A stretch of 64,000 nucleotides of DNA from an uncultured Christensenella sp. (GTDB lineage Bacteria; Bacillota; Clostridia; Christensenellales; Pumilibacteraceae). The position numbers and the translations under genes are program-made. Shown here in pieces: positions 44,528 through 53,219 of the stretch. The stretch spans positions 70,786 through 134,785 of the forward strand of contig CAJTTD010000006.1 in the NCBI GenBank assembly GCA_910579205.1, given 5' to 3'. A model generated the notes under the pieces. The model saw only the letters and a list, made by a program, of their open reading frames with translations. It made no database searches and was not told the origin of the DNA. Positions within the stretch are counted from its first letter, which is position 1, and every line of letters begins with the position of its first letter.

Positions 44528-44551
44528 AAGCCCGCGCAGCGCGCGGGTTTT
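44528..44551 (+). terminator. Terminator after J-domain protein
   Basis: CCCGCGC-AGC-GCGCGGG followed by TTTTGTGTTT. Confidence 0.85.
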
Positions 44552-44588
44552 GTGTTTGCGGTATATTCGCCGCCGCATAGGAGGACAT

Positions 44589-45200
44589 ATGCACAAGATA
44601 CTTGTAGTGGAGGACGACGAGAGCATAAAGCGCGAGCTTACCGCGCTTCTTTCGTCAAACGGGTATGCGGTGGTTGACGCTCCGCCGTGCGATCTCGCTT
44701 TGCTCGACGTAAATCTTCCCCAAACGAGCGGATTCGATCTGTGTAGGCGGTTGCGCACCGAGCACAAATGCCCGGTTATATTTTTGACGGCACGAGACAG
44801 CGCCGAGGACGAGATAATAGGTTTCGGCGTGGGCGCGGACGATTACATCCGCAAGCCGTATAACGCGTCGGTGCTGCTCATGCGCATAGCTCGGCTGTTT
44901 AATTCCGCCAAGCCCGCCGTGCTGACCGCCGACGGCTTGACATTGGATCTTTCCGACATGAGCGTCGAGTACGGCGGGACACGCGCGGAACTCACCAAAA
45001 ACGAAACGCGCATACTTGCGTGCTTGATACAAAACGGGCTGTGCACCAAAGAAAAACTGTTGGAAGAGCTGTGGAACGACAGTTTGTACATCGACGAGAA
45101 CACATTGTATGTAAACATAGGCAGGCTGCGCGACAAGCTTAAAGGCATAGGTGCGGACGGATTCGTGCGCACCGTGCGCGGCGTGGGGTACAGATTATGA
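44589..45200 (+). CDS. OmpR-family response regulator (Bce-like module)
   Basis: A 203-residue regulator with a receiver domain (HKILVVEDDESIK, phospho-acceptor Asp in LALLDVNLP, conserved Thr/Lys in FLTA and YIRKPY) and a C-terminal winged-helix domain (ELTKNETRILACLIQ and TLYVNIGRLRDKL). AGGAGG at 44579-44584 sets the start at 44589. The stop overlaps the kinase start by four bases. Together with the kinase and a FtsX-type ABC transporter downstream it forms a peptide-antibiotic sensing and detoxification module. Confidence 0.93.
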   Translation: MHKILVVEDDESIKRELTALLSSNGYAVVDAPPCDLALLDVNLPQTSGFDLCRRLRTEHKCPVIFLTARDSAEDEIIGFGVGADDYIRKPYNASVLLMRIARLFNSAKPAVLTADGLTLDLSDMSVEYGGTRAELTKNETRILACLIQNGLCTKEKLLEELWNDSLYIDENTLYVNIGRLRDKLKGIGADGFVRTVRGVGYRL

Positions 45201-46180
45201 AGTTCAGAGAGTACGCGGCAAGCAAAGCGGCGGCGCTGTGCATGTCGGCTTTAGCCGCCATTGTGTGGGGCATTTTCGCATACTTGACGGGGGCGGCTCC
45301 CGTCTTGCTGTGGCTCAGCGAGGGATTTTTCGTAGCCGCAGTCGTATTGCGTTACGTCGTCGGCTACGCGCTTGCAAAAAAGAAGCTTGACAAATTGCAA
45401 AAATGCATGGACGGGCTGTCGGACAAATACCTTTTGGGCGAGATGCTGGAAAAACCGTTCGACGCTACCGAGTACGAATATTATTCGGTCATGAGCGCGG
45501 TGTCGCGCTCGGCTATAGGCGCGGTAAAAAACGCCGAACGCGAAAAAGAAGAATACATGCAGTTCGTAGAGCAGTGGATACACGAGATAAAAACGCCGCT
45601 TACCGCGTGCTCTCTGATATGCGACAACGGCGCGGACGCGGTAAAGATAAAGCGCGAGCTTAAGCGCGCGGACAATCTTACCGACAGCGCGCTGTATTAT
45701 GCGCGACTGAGAAAACCCGAAACGGATACTGTCATTGCGCAGTGCGATGTGTCATGTCTGATAGCCGAAGCGATAAAAAGCCAGCGCGAACTGCTTGTCG
45801 CGGCTAAGATAAGCGTGGAGACAAACGGCGACTTTTCTGTGTTCACCGACGGGAAGTCGGTCGTGTTCGTAATAAAACAGCTTCTTATAAACTGCGCCAA
45901 GTATTGCGCGGGCTGCCGCGTAACTATAACGGCGGCAGACGGAACGATAACGGTTGCCGATAACGGCATAGGCATTGCTGCGCACGAACTGCCGCGCATA
46001 ACCGCTCGCGGGTTTACGGGCGAAGCGGGGCGCAAGGCGGGCAGCACGGGCATGGGGCTTTACATCGCGTCGGAAATATGCAAGCGCATAGGTATTTCGT
46101 TTTCGGTTATATCGGAACTCGGCAAAGGCACGACGTTTGAACTCAAGTTCGATAGGACAAACGACCTTACGAAAATGTAA
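45197..46180 (+). CDS. Intramembrane-sensing histidine kinase (BceS-like)
   Basis: A 327-residue kinase with two N-terminal transmembrane helices and almost no extracellular loop, which is the BceS-type design that senses through its partner transporter. The phospho-acceptor His is in QWIHEIKTPLTA. ATP-binding blocks: QLLINCAKYC (N box), VADNGIGI (G1) and TGMGLYIA (G2). ATGA overlap with the regulator gene. Confidence 0.92.
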   Translation: MKFREYAASKAAALCMSALAAIVWGIFAYLTGAAPVLLWLSEGFFVAAVVLRYVVGYALAKKKLDKLQKCMDGLSDKYLLGEMLEKPFDATEYEYYSVMSAVSRSAIGAVKNAEREKEEYMQFVEQWIHEIKTPLTACSLICDNGADAVKIKRELKRADNLTDSALYYARLRKPETDTVIAQCDVSCLIAEAIKSQRELLVAAKISVETNGDFSVFTDGKSVVFVIKQLLINCAKYCAGCRVTITAADGTITVADNGIGIAAHELPRITARGFTGEAGRKAGSTGMGLYIASEICKRIGISFSVISELGKGTTFELKFDRTNDLTKM

Positions 46181-46181
46181 G
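46166..46181. promoter_or_regulatory. Inverted repeat, possible regulator site for the ABC genes
   Basis: CTTAC-GAAAAT-GTAAG overlaps the kinase stop codon, 44 bp before a TATAAT box (46225-46230) that has no good -35. A poor -35 with an upstream dyad is what an activator-dependent promoter would look like. The arms are only five bases, so chance is possible. Confidence 0.35.
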
Positions 46182-46275
46182 ATAATATACGGTAAGCGTT
46201 AGAAAATTCACGCTTGTTTTGCGGTATAATGGGCATATACAAAAAAAGGAGCGCGCGGACTGCGCGGAAAGCGGC

Positions 46276-47040
46276 ATGGACAAAATACTGCAAGTAAAAG
46301 ACGTAACAAAATATTACAACGGCGGCGCGGCGGTAACAAAAGCGCTCGACGGCATATCGTTCGATGTGGCGAGCGGCGAGTTTGTGGCTGTGATGGGCGC
46401 GAGCGGTTCGGGCAAGAGCACTCTTCTCAACGTGATATCCACTATCGATAGGGTGAGTTCGGGCAGCATATTGCTCGACGGATGCGATCTTTGCAACAGC
46501 AAGGAAAACGAGCTTGCGGCGTTCAGACGCGAAAAGCTGGGATTCGTTTTTCAAGATTACAATCTTCTCGATACGCTTACCGTGGAAGAGAATATAGCTC
46601 TGCCCTTTAATCTCATGCGAAGATCGGCTCAAGAGACTGCGGAAGCCGTGCAAAAGGCGGCGGCGGAACTCGGTATATCCGATCAGTTGAAAAAATTCCC
46701 ATCCGAACTGTCGGGCGGGCAAAAGCAGCGCGCGGCGTGCGCTCGAGCGGTGATAACAAAGCCGTCGATCATACTCGCCGACGAACCGACGGGCGCTTTG
46801 GACAGCGCCAATTCCAAGCAGTTGATGAAGACCTTTCAAATGATGAACGAAGGGTTGGGTTCGACTATCCTCGCGGTTACGCACGACAGTTCGGTGGGCA
46901 GTTACGCCAGCCGCGTGCTGTTTTTAAAGGACGGCAAGATTTGGAGCGAGGTAGTGCGCGGCGAGCGTTCGCGCAAGGAGATGTACGCGGAGATATTGTC
47001 GGTAACGGCGGCGCTGGGAGGGGAGAACGATGCTTGCTAA
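46276..47040 (+). CDS. Bce-type ABC transporter ATPase
   Basis: A 254-residue ATPase of the MacB/BceA class. Walker A is GASGSGKST, the signature is LSGGQKQR, Walker B is ILADEPTGALDS, and the H-loop is VTHD. The start at 46276 is supported by GGAAAG nearby; a longer frame from 46219 has no RBS. It overlaps the permease start by 11 bases. Confidence 0.93.
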   Translation: MDKILQVKDVTKYYNGGAAVTKALDGISFDVASGEFVAVMGASGSGKSTLLNVISTIDRVSSGSILLDGCDLCNSKENELAAFRREKLGFVFQDYNLLDTLTVEENIALPFNLMRRSAQETAEAVQKAAAELGISDQLKKFPSELSGGQKQRAACARAVITKPSIILADEPTGALDSANSKQLMKTFQMMNEGLGSTILAVTHDSSVGSYASRVLFLKDGKIWSEVVRGERSRKEMYAEILSVTAALGGENDAC

Positions 47041-48994
47041 ACTCGCTCTGAGAAACGTGCGCCGACAGCTCGGCAATTACTTGATATACTTTATAACCGT
47101 ATCGTTCACCGTGGCGCTCATGTTTGCCGTAAACGGCATCATTTTTGAAAACAATCTGACAACGAGAGCCGAAACGTCGGCGGAGATAAAAAGCACGCTC
47201 ATATTCGCTACGGTGGCGGTGGCTGTCATTGTGGCGTTTATACTCGGCTACGCCACGTCGTATATGCTCAAACTGCGCAAGCGCGAATTCGGAACGTACT
47301 TGACGCTCGGCATGACGCGCAAAAACATTCTGTCGCTGTTTATATGGGAGACGCTTTTGCTCTTTGTCGTGTCGCTTGCCGTAGGCTTCGCTTTGGGGCT
47401 TGCTTTTTATCAAGGCGTAACGGCTGTAGTGGTCAACCTTATGGACGTGGAATTCGTACTGTCGGCATATCCCTTAAAGGGCGCGCTGTTGACGGTGGGG
47501 CTTGTTGCGCTTATATTTTTGCTGTCGAGCTTGACTTCCGCCATGTACTTGATGCGCGTAAAGATACACGACCTCATCTACGGCGGTGTAAAGTCCAAGA
47601 AAAAAGTGCGCTTCCCCGTGGCGTGGTTGATCGCGGCTATCGTCGCGCTCGCTACAGTAGTCGTCGGTGTGGTAATGTTTTACAAAGGGCTCAAGGGCGG
47701 CATGGACGGGAGCATGAGCTATGCGGCATGGTTGGTATTCGTATCGATAGTTCTCGTTGCCGTCGGTGTGGTCGTGTTTCACATAGGTCTTGCCAAAAGC
47801 GCGGTAAATTTACTGTTGAGATGGAAGCGTTTTAAAAGCATAGGCGCTAACACGTTCACGCTGCGCAAGCTTTCCGAAAAGCTCAATACCAACGCCGTTG
47901 CGTCGGGCGTGCTCGCCTTTTTGCTCGCGTTTGCGGTGATCGGCTCTAATGTGTCGTTTGTAATGCAGATAAGCAACGAAGCATTTGTGGATCAGTATTA
48001 CCCGTACGACATAAGCGTTCTGTCTCGCGCCGACGACAAAGACGCTATACCGCGCGACGAGGCGGAGCGGGCGATAGAAAAGTATTCGCCCATCAAGAGC
48101 CGCGAATACTTTGACGTGTATACCGATAACAGACGTTACTTGGTAGATCATGTCGACACGAGCGCGCCGCGCGACCTCTGCGACGAGTATTTGACCGAAT
48201 CGGATTTCAATAGGATATACGGTCCGATAGGATTTAAGCCCATAGAACTCGACGGCGGGTTTGTGATGTTGAGCAATATCGAGAGTTTAAAGGGCGACTT
48301 CACTTCCGCCAAGCTCGACCTGTGCGGCAGAACGCTTGACTTTAAGGGCTGGTACGATTGTCCCGAAGTGGGATACGACTTTATTGCAGCAGTCGTTCCC
48401 GACGACGCCGTTTGCGGAATGGACGTGTACTATACGGGCGCGGCGTATATGCTCGAAAATGCGCGGTACGATGCTATGTCGCTGCACGACGACTTGCTCC
48501 GTTCGTACACGATCTACTTTGATGACGGCACGTCGTACGAAGTAATGCTGTGCGAGCATTCCATTCGCGAGTATGCGCGGTTGAGCCGCAATTCGGTTAG
48601 CGCGGTGTTTATAGTGGCGGCTCTTTACGTAGCGGTAACGTTCGTCTTTATGGTCATGGCGCTGTTGGCGCTCAAAACGCTGTCCGACTCGGGCGACGAT
48701 AAACGTCGGTTCGATACGATATACCGATTGGGCGCGAGCCGAAAAGACAGAAACGGCGCGCTGTTCGGTCAGACATTCTCGTTCTTCTTTATGCCGTTCA
48801 TACTGCCGCTTTTGCTCAGTATACCCGCGGGCTTTATATGCTCGTCGCTCATGACTATGATGGGTCTGACGGCAATGGCGGGCAAAGCCGCCGCCGCGTC
48901 CGCGGTGATAGCCGTAGTAGTAACGGCAATATACGCGCTGTACTTTATGTCTACTTATCTTATACTGAAACGCAACGTGATAAAACGCAGTTGA
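47030..48994 (+). CDS. Bce-type FtsX/MacB permease
   Basis: A 654-residue permease with the BceB layout: N-terminal LALRNVRRQLGNYLIYF, FtsX helices, about ten transmembrane segments in total, and a large extracellular domain of roughly 200 residues (about 315-520) that binds the target peptide or its lipid complex in this family. With the ATPase it likely removes or frees targets from cell-wall-active peptides and signals to the kinase. Ends with a strong terminator. Confidence 0.92.
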   Translation: MLAKLALRNVRRQLGNYLIYFITVSFTVALMFAVNGIIFENNLTTRAETSAEIKSTLIFATVAVAVIVAFILGYATSYMLKLRKREFGTYLTLGMTRKNILSLFIWETLLLFVVSLAVGFALGLAFYQGVTAVVVNLMDVEFVLSAYPLKGALLTVGLVALIFLLSSLTSAMYLMRVKIHDLIYGGVKSKKKVRFPVAWLIAAIVALATVVVGVVMFYKGLKGGMDGSMSYAAWLVFVSIVLVAVGVVVFHIGLAKSAVNLLLRWKRFKSIGANTFTLRKLSEKLNTNAVASGVLAFLLAFAVIGSNVSFVMQISNEAFVDQYYPYDISVLSRADDKDAIPRDEAERAIEKYSPIKSREYFDVYTDNRRYLVDHVDTSAPRDLCDEYLTESDFNRIYGPIGFKPIELDGGFVMLSNIESLKGDFTSAKLDLCGRTLDFKGWYDCPEVGYDFIAAVVPDDAVCGMDVYYTGAAYMLENARYDAMSLHDDLLRSYTIYFDDGTSYEVMLCEHSIREYARLSRNSVSAVFIVAALYVAVTFVFMVMALLALKTLSDSGDDKRRFDTIYRLGASRKDRNGALFGQTFSFFFMPFILPLLLSIPAGFICSSLMTMMGLTAMAGKAAAASAVIAVVVTAIYALYFMSTYLILKRNVIKRS

Positions 48995-49012
48995 TATAGT
49001 CCTGCGCGCAAG

Positions 49013-49054
49013 AAAAAAACGGGATCGCAACATGTTTTGCGCCCCCGTTTTTTT
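49013..49054 (+). terminator. Terminator of Bce-like module
   Basis: AAAAAACGGG and CCCGTTTTTT, with an inner GCAA/TTGC pairing, ending in seven T. Confidence 0.85.
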
Positions 49055-49094
49055 ATTGATTTTCAAATAATTGCGCGCAAAACGAATAAAATTA

Positions 49095-49123
49095 TTGCGT
49101 AATCGTATACAAAATGATATAAT
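49095..49123 (+). promoter_or_regulatory. Promoter of DUF1538/PII operon
   Basis: TTGCGT (49095-49100), 17-bp spacer, TATAAT (49118-49123). Confidence 0.7.
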
Positions 49124-49129
49124 GGGTAC

Positions 49130-49215
49130 AAGTTAAGCGGCGTTAAAAGCGACCGACGTCGGCGACCGCCGCCGTTAAAGGAGCAAAGCTTTAAGCCCGA
49201 GCTTAAGGCATTGGA
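49130..49215 (+). promoter_or_regulatory. Hairpin-rich leader before DUF1538 gene
   Basis: About 85 nt between the expected +1 and the start codon contain CCGACGTCGG (palindrome), GGCGACCGCCGCC, and a 9-bp stem GCTTTAAGC-CCGA-GCTTAAGGC just before the gene. No known riboswitch class is recognised by eye. Confidence 0.4.
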
Positions 49216-49218
49216 TAG

Positions 49219-50760
49219 ATGAAAAGAGTGCTCAACAAACTGCGCGAAGCGTTTATATCGGTATTGCCCGTTACGGTGATAGTGCTTTTGCTATGCGCTA
49301 CTCCGCTCGTGAGTTTGTCGGGAACCGAGATAGCGGTTTTTTGCGTATCCGCGGTGTTTCTCGTATTGGGGATAGGACTGTTCAATATAGGCGCGGATCT
49401 TGCCATGACGCCCATGGGCGAGCATATAGGCAGCGGTCTTACCAAATCAAAAAAGATAACGGTGCTGTTGGTGGTGTGCTTTTTGATGGGCGTGCTTATA
49501 ACGGTTGCCGAACCCGACCTTTCGGTACTTGCGGGACAAGTAAAGGACGTGATGAACAGTACCGTCCTTATAATAACCGTGGGCATTGGCGTGGGCGCGT
49601 TTTTGCTTATTGCAGTCGTCAAAATAATCACGCGCAAAGACCTATCCATGATGCTCATGTTCTTTTACATGGTGCTGTTTATGCTGTGCGCGTTATGCGC
49701 TCTGCCCGCATTCGATAAGTCGAGCTTTCTTTCGCTCATATTCGACAGCGGCGGCGTAACTACCGGACCTATTACCGTTCCGTTCATAATGGCGCTCGGC
49801 GTGGGCATTGCCACAACGATAGGCGGAAAAAACAGCAGCGAAAACAGCTTCGGGCTTGTTGCGTTATGTTCTATAGGACCTATCCTCGCGGTGGCTACTC
49901 TCTCGCTCACCGCTAACGGTTCGCCGCAAATGGGAACGCCCGACTATACAGTGCAGTCCGAGCTTGGGAACTTCGGGCATATACTATTGGATACGTGTCG
50001 AGAGGTGGTGGTCGCGCTCGCTCTGATAGTGCTGTTTTTTGCCATATTGCAGCGGTTCGTGCTCAAGCTGCCCAAAAAGAAGATAATACATATTATAATA
50101 GGCATCGTGTATACGTTTGTGGGGCTTGTCGTGTTTTTGACGGCGGTCAAGGTCGGGTTCATGCCTATCGGCTTGGAACTTGGCAAACAGCTCGCGGGCA
50201 ATGAGATAGCATTGGTCGTGTTCGGGCTCGTTATCGGCATGGTGGTCGTGCTTGCAGAGCCGGCGATCCACGTTTTGAATAGGCAAGTGGAAGAAGTTAC
50301 GGGCGGCGGCGTTACCAAGCGCGCAATGCTTATCGCGCTGTGCGTGGGCGTGGGGCTTGCGATAGCGCTGTCCATGATACGCATAATCTTTGGATTTTCG
50401 GTGCTTTACTATCTTATTCCCGGATATTTGATATCGCTCGGACTGTCCTTTTTCGTGCCTAAACTGTATACGGCGATAGCGTTCGACTCGGGCGGCGTAG
50501 CGAGCGGTCCGCTCACGTCGAGCTTTATACTCCCGCTCGCGATAGGCGCGTGTTCTGTCATAGCCGACGGCGAGATACTCAGTCTTGCGTTCGGCGTTGT
50601 GGCAATGGTCGCAATGATACCGCTCATATCCATTCAGACCCTCGGCTTTAAAGCGATAATGTCGGCTAAAGCGCGGCAGCGCATAACGATTAAACGCATA
50701 CTTGCAGCCGACGACGAGCAGATAATCAATTTTGCTTGGGAGAACAAGAATGCTAAGTAA
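49219..50760 (+). CDS. DUF1538 multi-pass membrane protein, probable transporter
   Basis: A 513-residue protein with about 12 transmembrane helices arranged as an internal duplication. Each half has a conserved segment FDSGGVTTGPITVPFI and FDSGGVASGPLTSSFI, plus an AEPD/AEPAIHVL block (ITVAEPDLSVLAGQV and VVLAEPAIHVLNRQV). This is the DUF1538 family. The transported substrate is not known. Two PII-like proteins are encoded directly downstream with overlaps, which suggests allosteric control of transport by nucleotides or another small ligand. Confidence 0.9.
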   Translation: MKRVLNKLREAFISVLPVTVIVLLLCATPLVSLSGTEIAVFCVSAVFLVLGIGLFNIGADLAMTPMGEHIGSGLTKSKKITVLLVVCFLMGVLITVAEPDLSVLAGQVKDVMNSTVLIITVGIGVGAFLLIAVVKIITRKDLSMMLMFFYMVLFMLCALCALPAFDKSSFLSLIFDSGGVTTGPITVPFIMALGVGIATTIGGKNSSENSFGLVALCSIGPILAVATLSLTANGSPQMGTPDYTVQSELGNFGHILLDTCREVVVALALIVLFFAILQRFVLKLPKKKIIHIIIGIVYTFVGLVVFLTAVKVGFMPIGLELGKQLAGNEIALVVFGLVIGMVVVLAEPAIHVLNRQVEEVTGGGVTKRAMLIALCVGVGLAIALSMIRIIFGFSVLYYLIPGYLISLGLSFFVPKLYTAIAFDSGGVASGPLTSSFILPLAIGACSVIADGEILSLAFGVVAMVAMIPLISIQTLGFKAIMSAKARQRITIKRILAADDEQIINFAWENKNAK

Positions 50761-51406
50761 AAAAGACAAGGATAAGATCAAAGAGCGTATTGCCGCAAAA
50801 GTAGCGCAAAAATTGGAAGAGTACCGCGCAGAGCAACGGGCTGCGGAAGCCGAAAGCAAAGAAAAAACGCATAAGCGCGCAAAACAGAAACAAGAAAAAA
50901 CCGCGAAAGATAAAAGTACGGTCCGATCCAAAACGGCAAAAGCGTTAAAGACGCAAAAGGAAAAAGCGTCGGGCGCGGTAAAAGCCGTGCGCCAAACGGC
51001 AGCTAAACGGCGCAGCGAGCGCAAGTCGGCGACAGCCAACAACACGGTAAAAGAAAATCGGCTCGAACTGCTTATTACCATAGTCAACCGCAGTAAGGGT
51101 GAGTATTACGTAGATCTGCTCCAGTCGTTTGACGTAAATTTGCAGTTTGTAGAACTCGGTCAAGGCACTGCGGACGAGCATATGCTGTCCGCTTTCGGAC
51201 TTAACGACTCGGACAAAGCGGTCATTTTCAGCGTTATCCAAGAGAGCAAACTGCAAGACGCTCTCAACATGTTGGAAAACAAATTCGCCACCATAAAAAA
51301 CGGCAAGGGCATAGCTTACACCGTGCCGCTCAGCGGAGTGGTGGGTACTCTTATATTCGGATTTTTAAGCAATAACAGAAAGGCGGTCAAGGAAAACAAA
51401 CAATGA
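50750..51406 (+). CDS. PII-like (GlnB-fold) protein with Lys-rich N-terminal extension
   Basis: About 218 residues: a strongly basic, helical N-terminal region (residues 1-105, Lys/Ala/Arg-rich) and a C-terminal PII-like ferredoxin fold (ELLITIVNRSKGEYYVDLL, then GQGTADEHML, ending GIAYTVPLSGVVG). This matches PII-like proteins that pair with DUF1538 transporters. The start overlaps the transporter's last codons; GGGAG precedes it. The next gene starts four bases before its stop. Confidence 0.82.
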   Translation: MLSKKDKDKIKERIAAKVAQKLEEYRAEQRAAEAESKEKTHKRAKQKQEKTAKDKSTVRSKTAKALKTQKEKASGAVKAVRQTAAKRRSERKSATANNTVKENRLELLITIVNRSKGEYYVDLLQSFDVNLQFVELGQGTADEHMLSAFGLNDSDKAVIFSVIQESKLQDALNMLENKFATIKNGKGIAYTVPLSGVVGTLIFGFLSNNRKAVKENKQ

Positions 51407-51870
51407 ACGGCAAGTACGAACTTATATTGTGCATAGTAAACACGGGCTTTTCCGACACCGTCATGGACGCTGCCAAGGAAAAGGGCGCGCGCGGCGGCAC
51501 GGTCATACATGCACGCGGCACAGCCAATAAAGAGGCGGAAGAGTTTTTTCACATAACCATCCAGCCCGACAAAGAGATAGTCATGATCTTAGTCCCCGCG
51601 GAGATACGGGACGACGTTTTGCATGCGCTGTATCAGTCGGCGGGACTTAAGACGGACGGACAGGGCATAGCGTTTGCCTTGCCCGTGAACAACGTTGTCG
51701 GCTTGAGCCAAGCGGCGGACGGCGATAAGAAGCGCCGCGCGGACAAGTCGGAAGAGACGGCTGCTACGAACGCAGACATCCAAGCATCGCCCGCATCGGA
51801 AACAAACGAGGCGGACGGCGCGGAAACGAGGGGAGATGAAACGCCGACGGCGACCGACGACGCACGATAA
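51403..51870 (+). CDS. PII-like (GlnB-fold) protein
   Basis: A 155-residue protein. Residues 1-110 have the PII core (ELILCIVNTGFSDTVMDAAKEKGARGGTVIHARG, where the GARGGT turn is the usual T-loop base, and a FALPVNNVVGL end). The last 45 residues are an acidic Thr/Ala/Glu-rich tail. ATGA overlap with the preceding gene. A likely regulator of the DUF1538 transporter together with its neighbour; ligand unknown. Confidence 0.87.
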   Translation: MNGKYELILCIVNTGFSDTVMDAAKEKGARGGTVIHARGTANKEAEEFFHITIQPDKEIVMILVPAEIRDDVLHALYQSAGLKTDGQGIAFALPVNNVVGLSQAADGDKKRRADKSEETAATNADIQASPASETNEADGAETRGDETPTATDDAR

Positions 51871-51881
51871 GCGAAACTACG

Positions 51882-52928
51882 ATGAAAGACTATTATAGGA
51901 TATTGAATATCGCTCCGTCCGCTACGGACGACGACGTAAAGCGCAGTTACCGCGCGCTTGCAAAACAGTATCATCCCGATACCAACAGAGGCGACAACAA
52001 TGCGGCGGCGCGGTTCTCCGAAATAACCGAAGCGTACGACATACTGGGCGACGGCATAAAACGCGCGGCATACGATAAACGCTGTGAGCAAGAGCGAGCG
52101 CAAAGAGCCGCGCAATCGACGACGGCGCAGAGCGAACGGTTCAAAGCGCAAGTGCGCGCGGAGGTCGGCAAGCAGCTCGCCGTCGTGCGCGATAGAGCTT
52201 ACGCCGCGGGACACGAACGCGGCATGGCGGAGTGCAAAGCGAGCGCCGATAAAGCCGTTGCAAAGCTCAATGCGGATATACGCGCTCTCGGCGCTGCAAA
52301 CAAGCAACTTAAAACGGAACTTGCACGGTCGGAGCGCGCAAGACGCGATGTCGAGCAAGAACTGTTCGATCGCGATAGGTCGGCAGCGGAATGCACGGTC
52401 AAAATAACCGAACTCGAGCATAAGCATGCTGCGCTTTACGATGCATTCGAAAAGCTCGGTAGGCTGGGCGTTTTGGACGACGAGCGGGTGCGCGACGCGA
52501 TCGGCGACGAAATTATAACCGCGCTTAAGAGCGGCACAACGACAAATGCCAAAAAAGCAGTACAGGACGAAAGCCGCGCATCGGGCGGAGAAATAACGCA
52601 CAGCAAACGCTTAGGCAGGATAGTGCTCGAAAATATACAACTGTTAAAGACGGCAGCGGTGGACGGCAATCCCGACGCGCAGAATGAGCTTGGCAAAATG
52701 TATTATTACGGTATCAAGGTCATACGCGACTTTAAGGCGGCGGTGTATTGGTTCAACGAGGCGGTCAAGTCCAAGCATTACGGCGCAATGTATAATCTTG
52801 GCGTTTGCTTTGTCAACGGCGAAGGCGCTACCAAAAACGAAAGCGTCGGTCAAGGGTATATCCGACAGGCCGTGCAGCTCGGCAATATCGAACCGAAAAA
52901 ATCGGGCAAAAAATATACTGTAATGTAA
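51882..52928 (+). CDS. J-domain / coiled-coil / Sel1-repeat protein (short form)
   Basis: A 348-residue protein with an N-terminal J domain with HPD (AKQYHPDTNRGD), a coiled coil at about 65-190, and C-terminal Sel1-like repeats (AQNELGKMYYYGIKVIRD and AMYNLGVCFVNGEGATK). It closely resembles the protein at 42833 at both ends, including an AYAAGHERGMAEC motif equivalent to QMGHERGFSEA, but lacks the second J-like segment. It begins 12 bp after the PII-like gene, so it is probably part of that operon; the RBS is weak. Confidence 0.88.
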   Translation: MKDYYRILNIAPSATDDDVKRSYRALAKQYHPDTNRGDNNAAARFSEITEAYDILGDGIKRAAYDKRCEQERAQRAAQSTTAQSERFKAQVRAEVGKQLAVVRDRAYAAGHERGMAECKASADKAVAKLNADIRALGAANKQLKTELARSERARRDVEQELFDRDRSAAECTVKITELEHKHAALYDAFEKLGRLGVLDDERVRDAIGDEIITALKSGTTTNAKKAVQDESRASGGEITHSKRLGRIVLENIQLLKTAAVDGNPDAQNELGKMYYYGIKVIRDFKAAVYWFNEAVKSKHYGAMYNLGVCFVNGEGATKNESVGQGYIRQAVQLGNIEPKKSGKKYTVM

Positions 52929-52933
52929 ATAAA

Positions 52934-52964
52934 AAACAGCGGAGCTATTGCTTCGCTGTTTTTT
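52934..52964 (+). terminator. Terminator after second J-domain protein
   Basis: AACAGCG and CGCTGTT form the stem (GAG/CTT inside), followed by TTTTTT. Confidence 0.8.
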
Positions 52965-53007
52965 ATGCGTTATTGCGACCGAAGCCGCAAAACGCCGTCG
53001 CATCGCC

Positions 53008-53160
53008 TTAGTTCATTTCGAAGTGGCTGTTGGCATGACGCGTGGGAGGCATTCTGTCGCCTTTCTTTACGCGCACGGTGCCTACGCAGCGACCGTTTTG
53101 AGCGATGATGTTGTATTCGCCGGTTTTGGGGGCTATCTTGCCCGATGTCAGCTTATCCAT
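53008..53160 (-). CDS. YjzC-like small protein
   Basis: A 50-residue protein: KIAPKTGEYNII, then VRVKKGDRMPPTRHANSHFEM. The pattern PxTGxY...V.V.KGDR.PPT matches YjzC-type small proteins of Firmicutes. A very strong RBS (GAGGAGGAAGAGG) sets the start at 53160. Function unknown. Confidence 0.75.
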   Translation of the reverse strand: MDKLTSGKIAPKTGEYNIIAQNGRCVGTVRVKKGDRMPPTRHANSHFEMN

Positions 53161-53219
53161 TCCTCTTCCTCCTCGAGTATTAGTATGTCGAATTTTGTCG
53201 GAATTATGCGGAACGGATA

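Noticed and set aside
49130..49215. Known riboswitch (Na+, c-di-AMP, Mn2+ types considered) before the DUF1538 gene
   Set aside because: None of the conserved cores I know is visible; kept only as a structured leader of unknown class.
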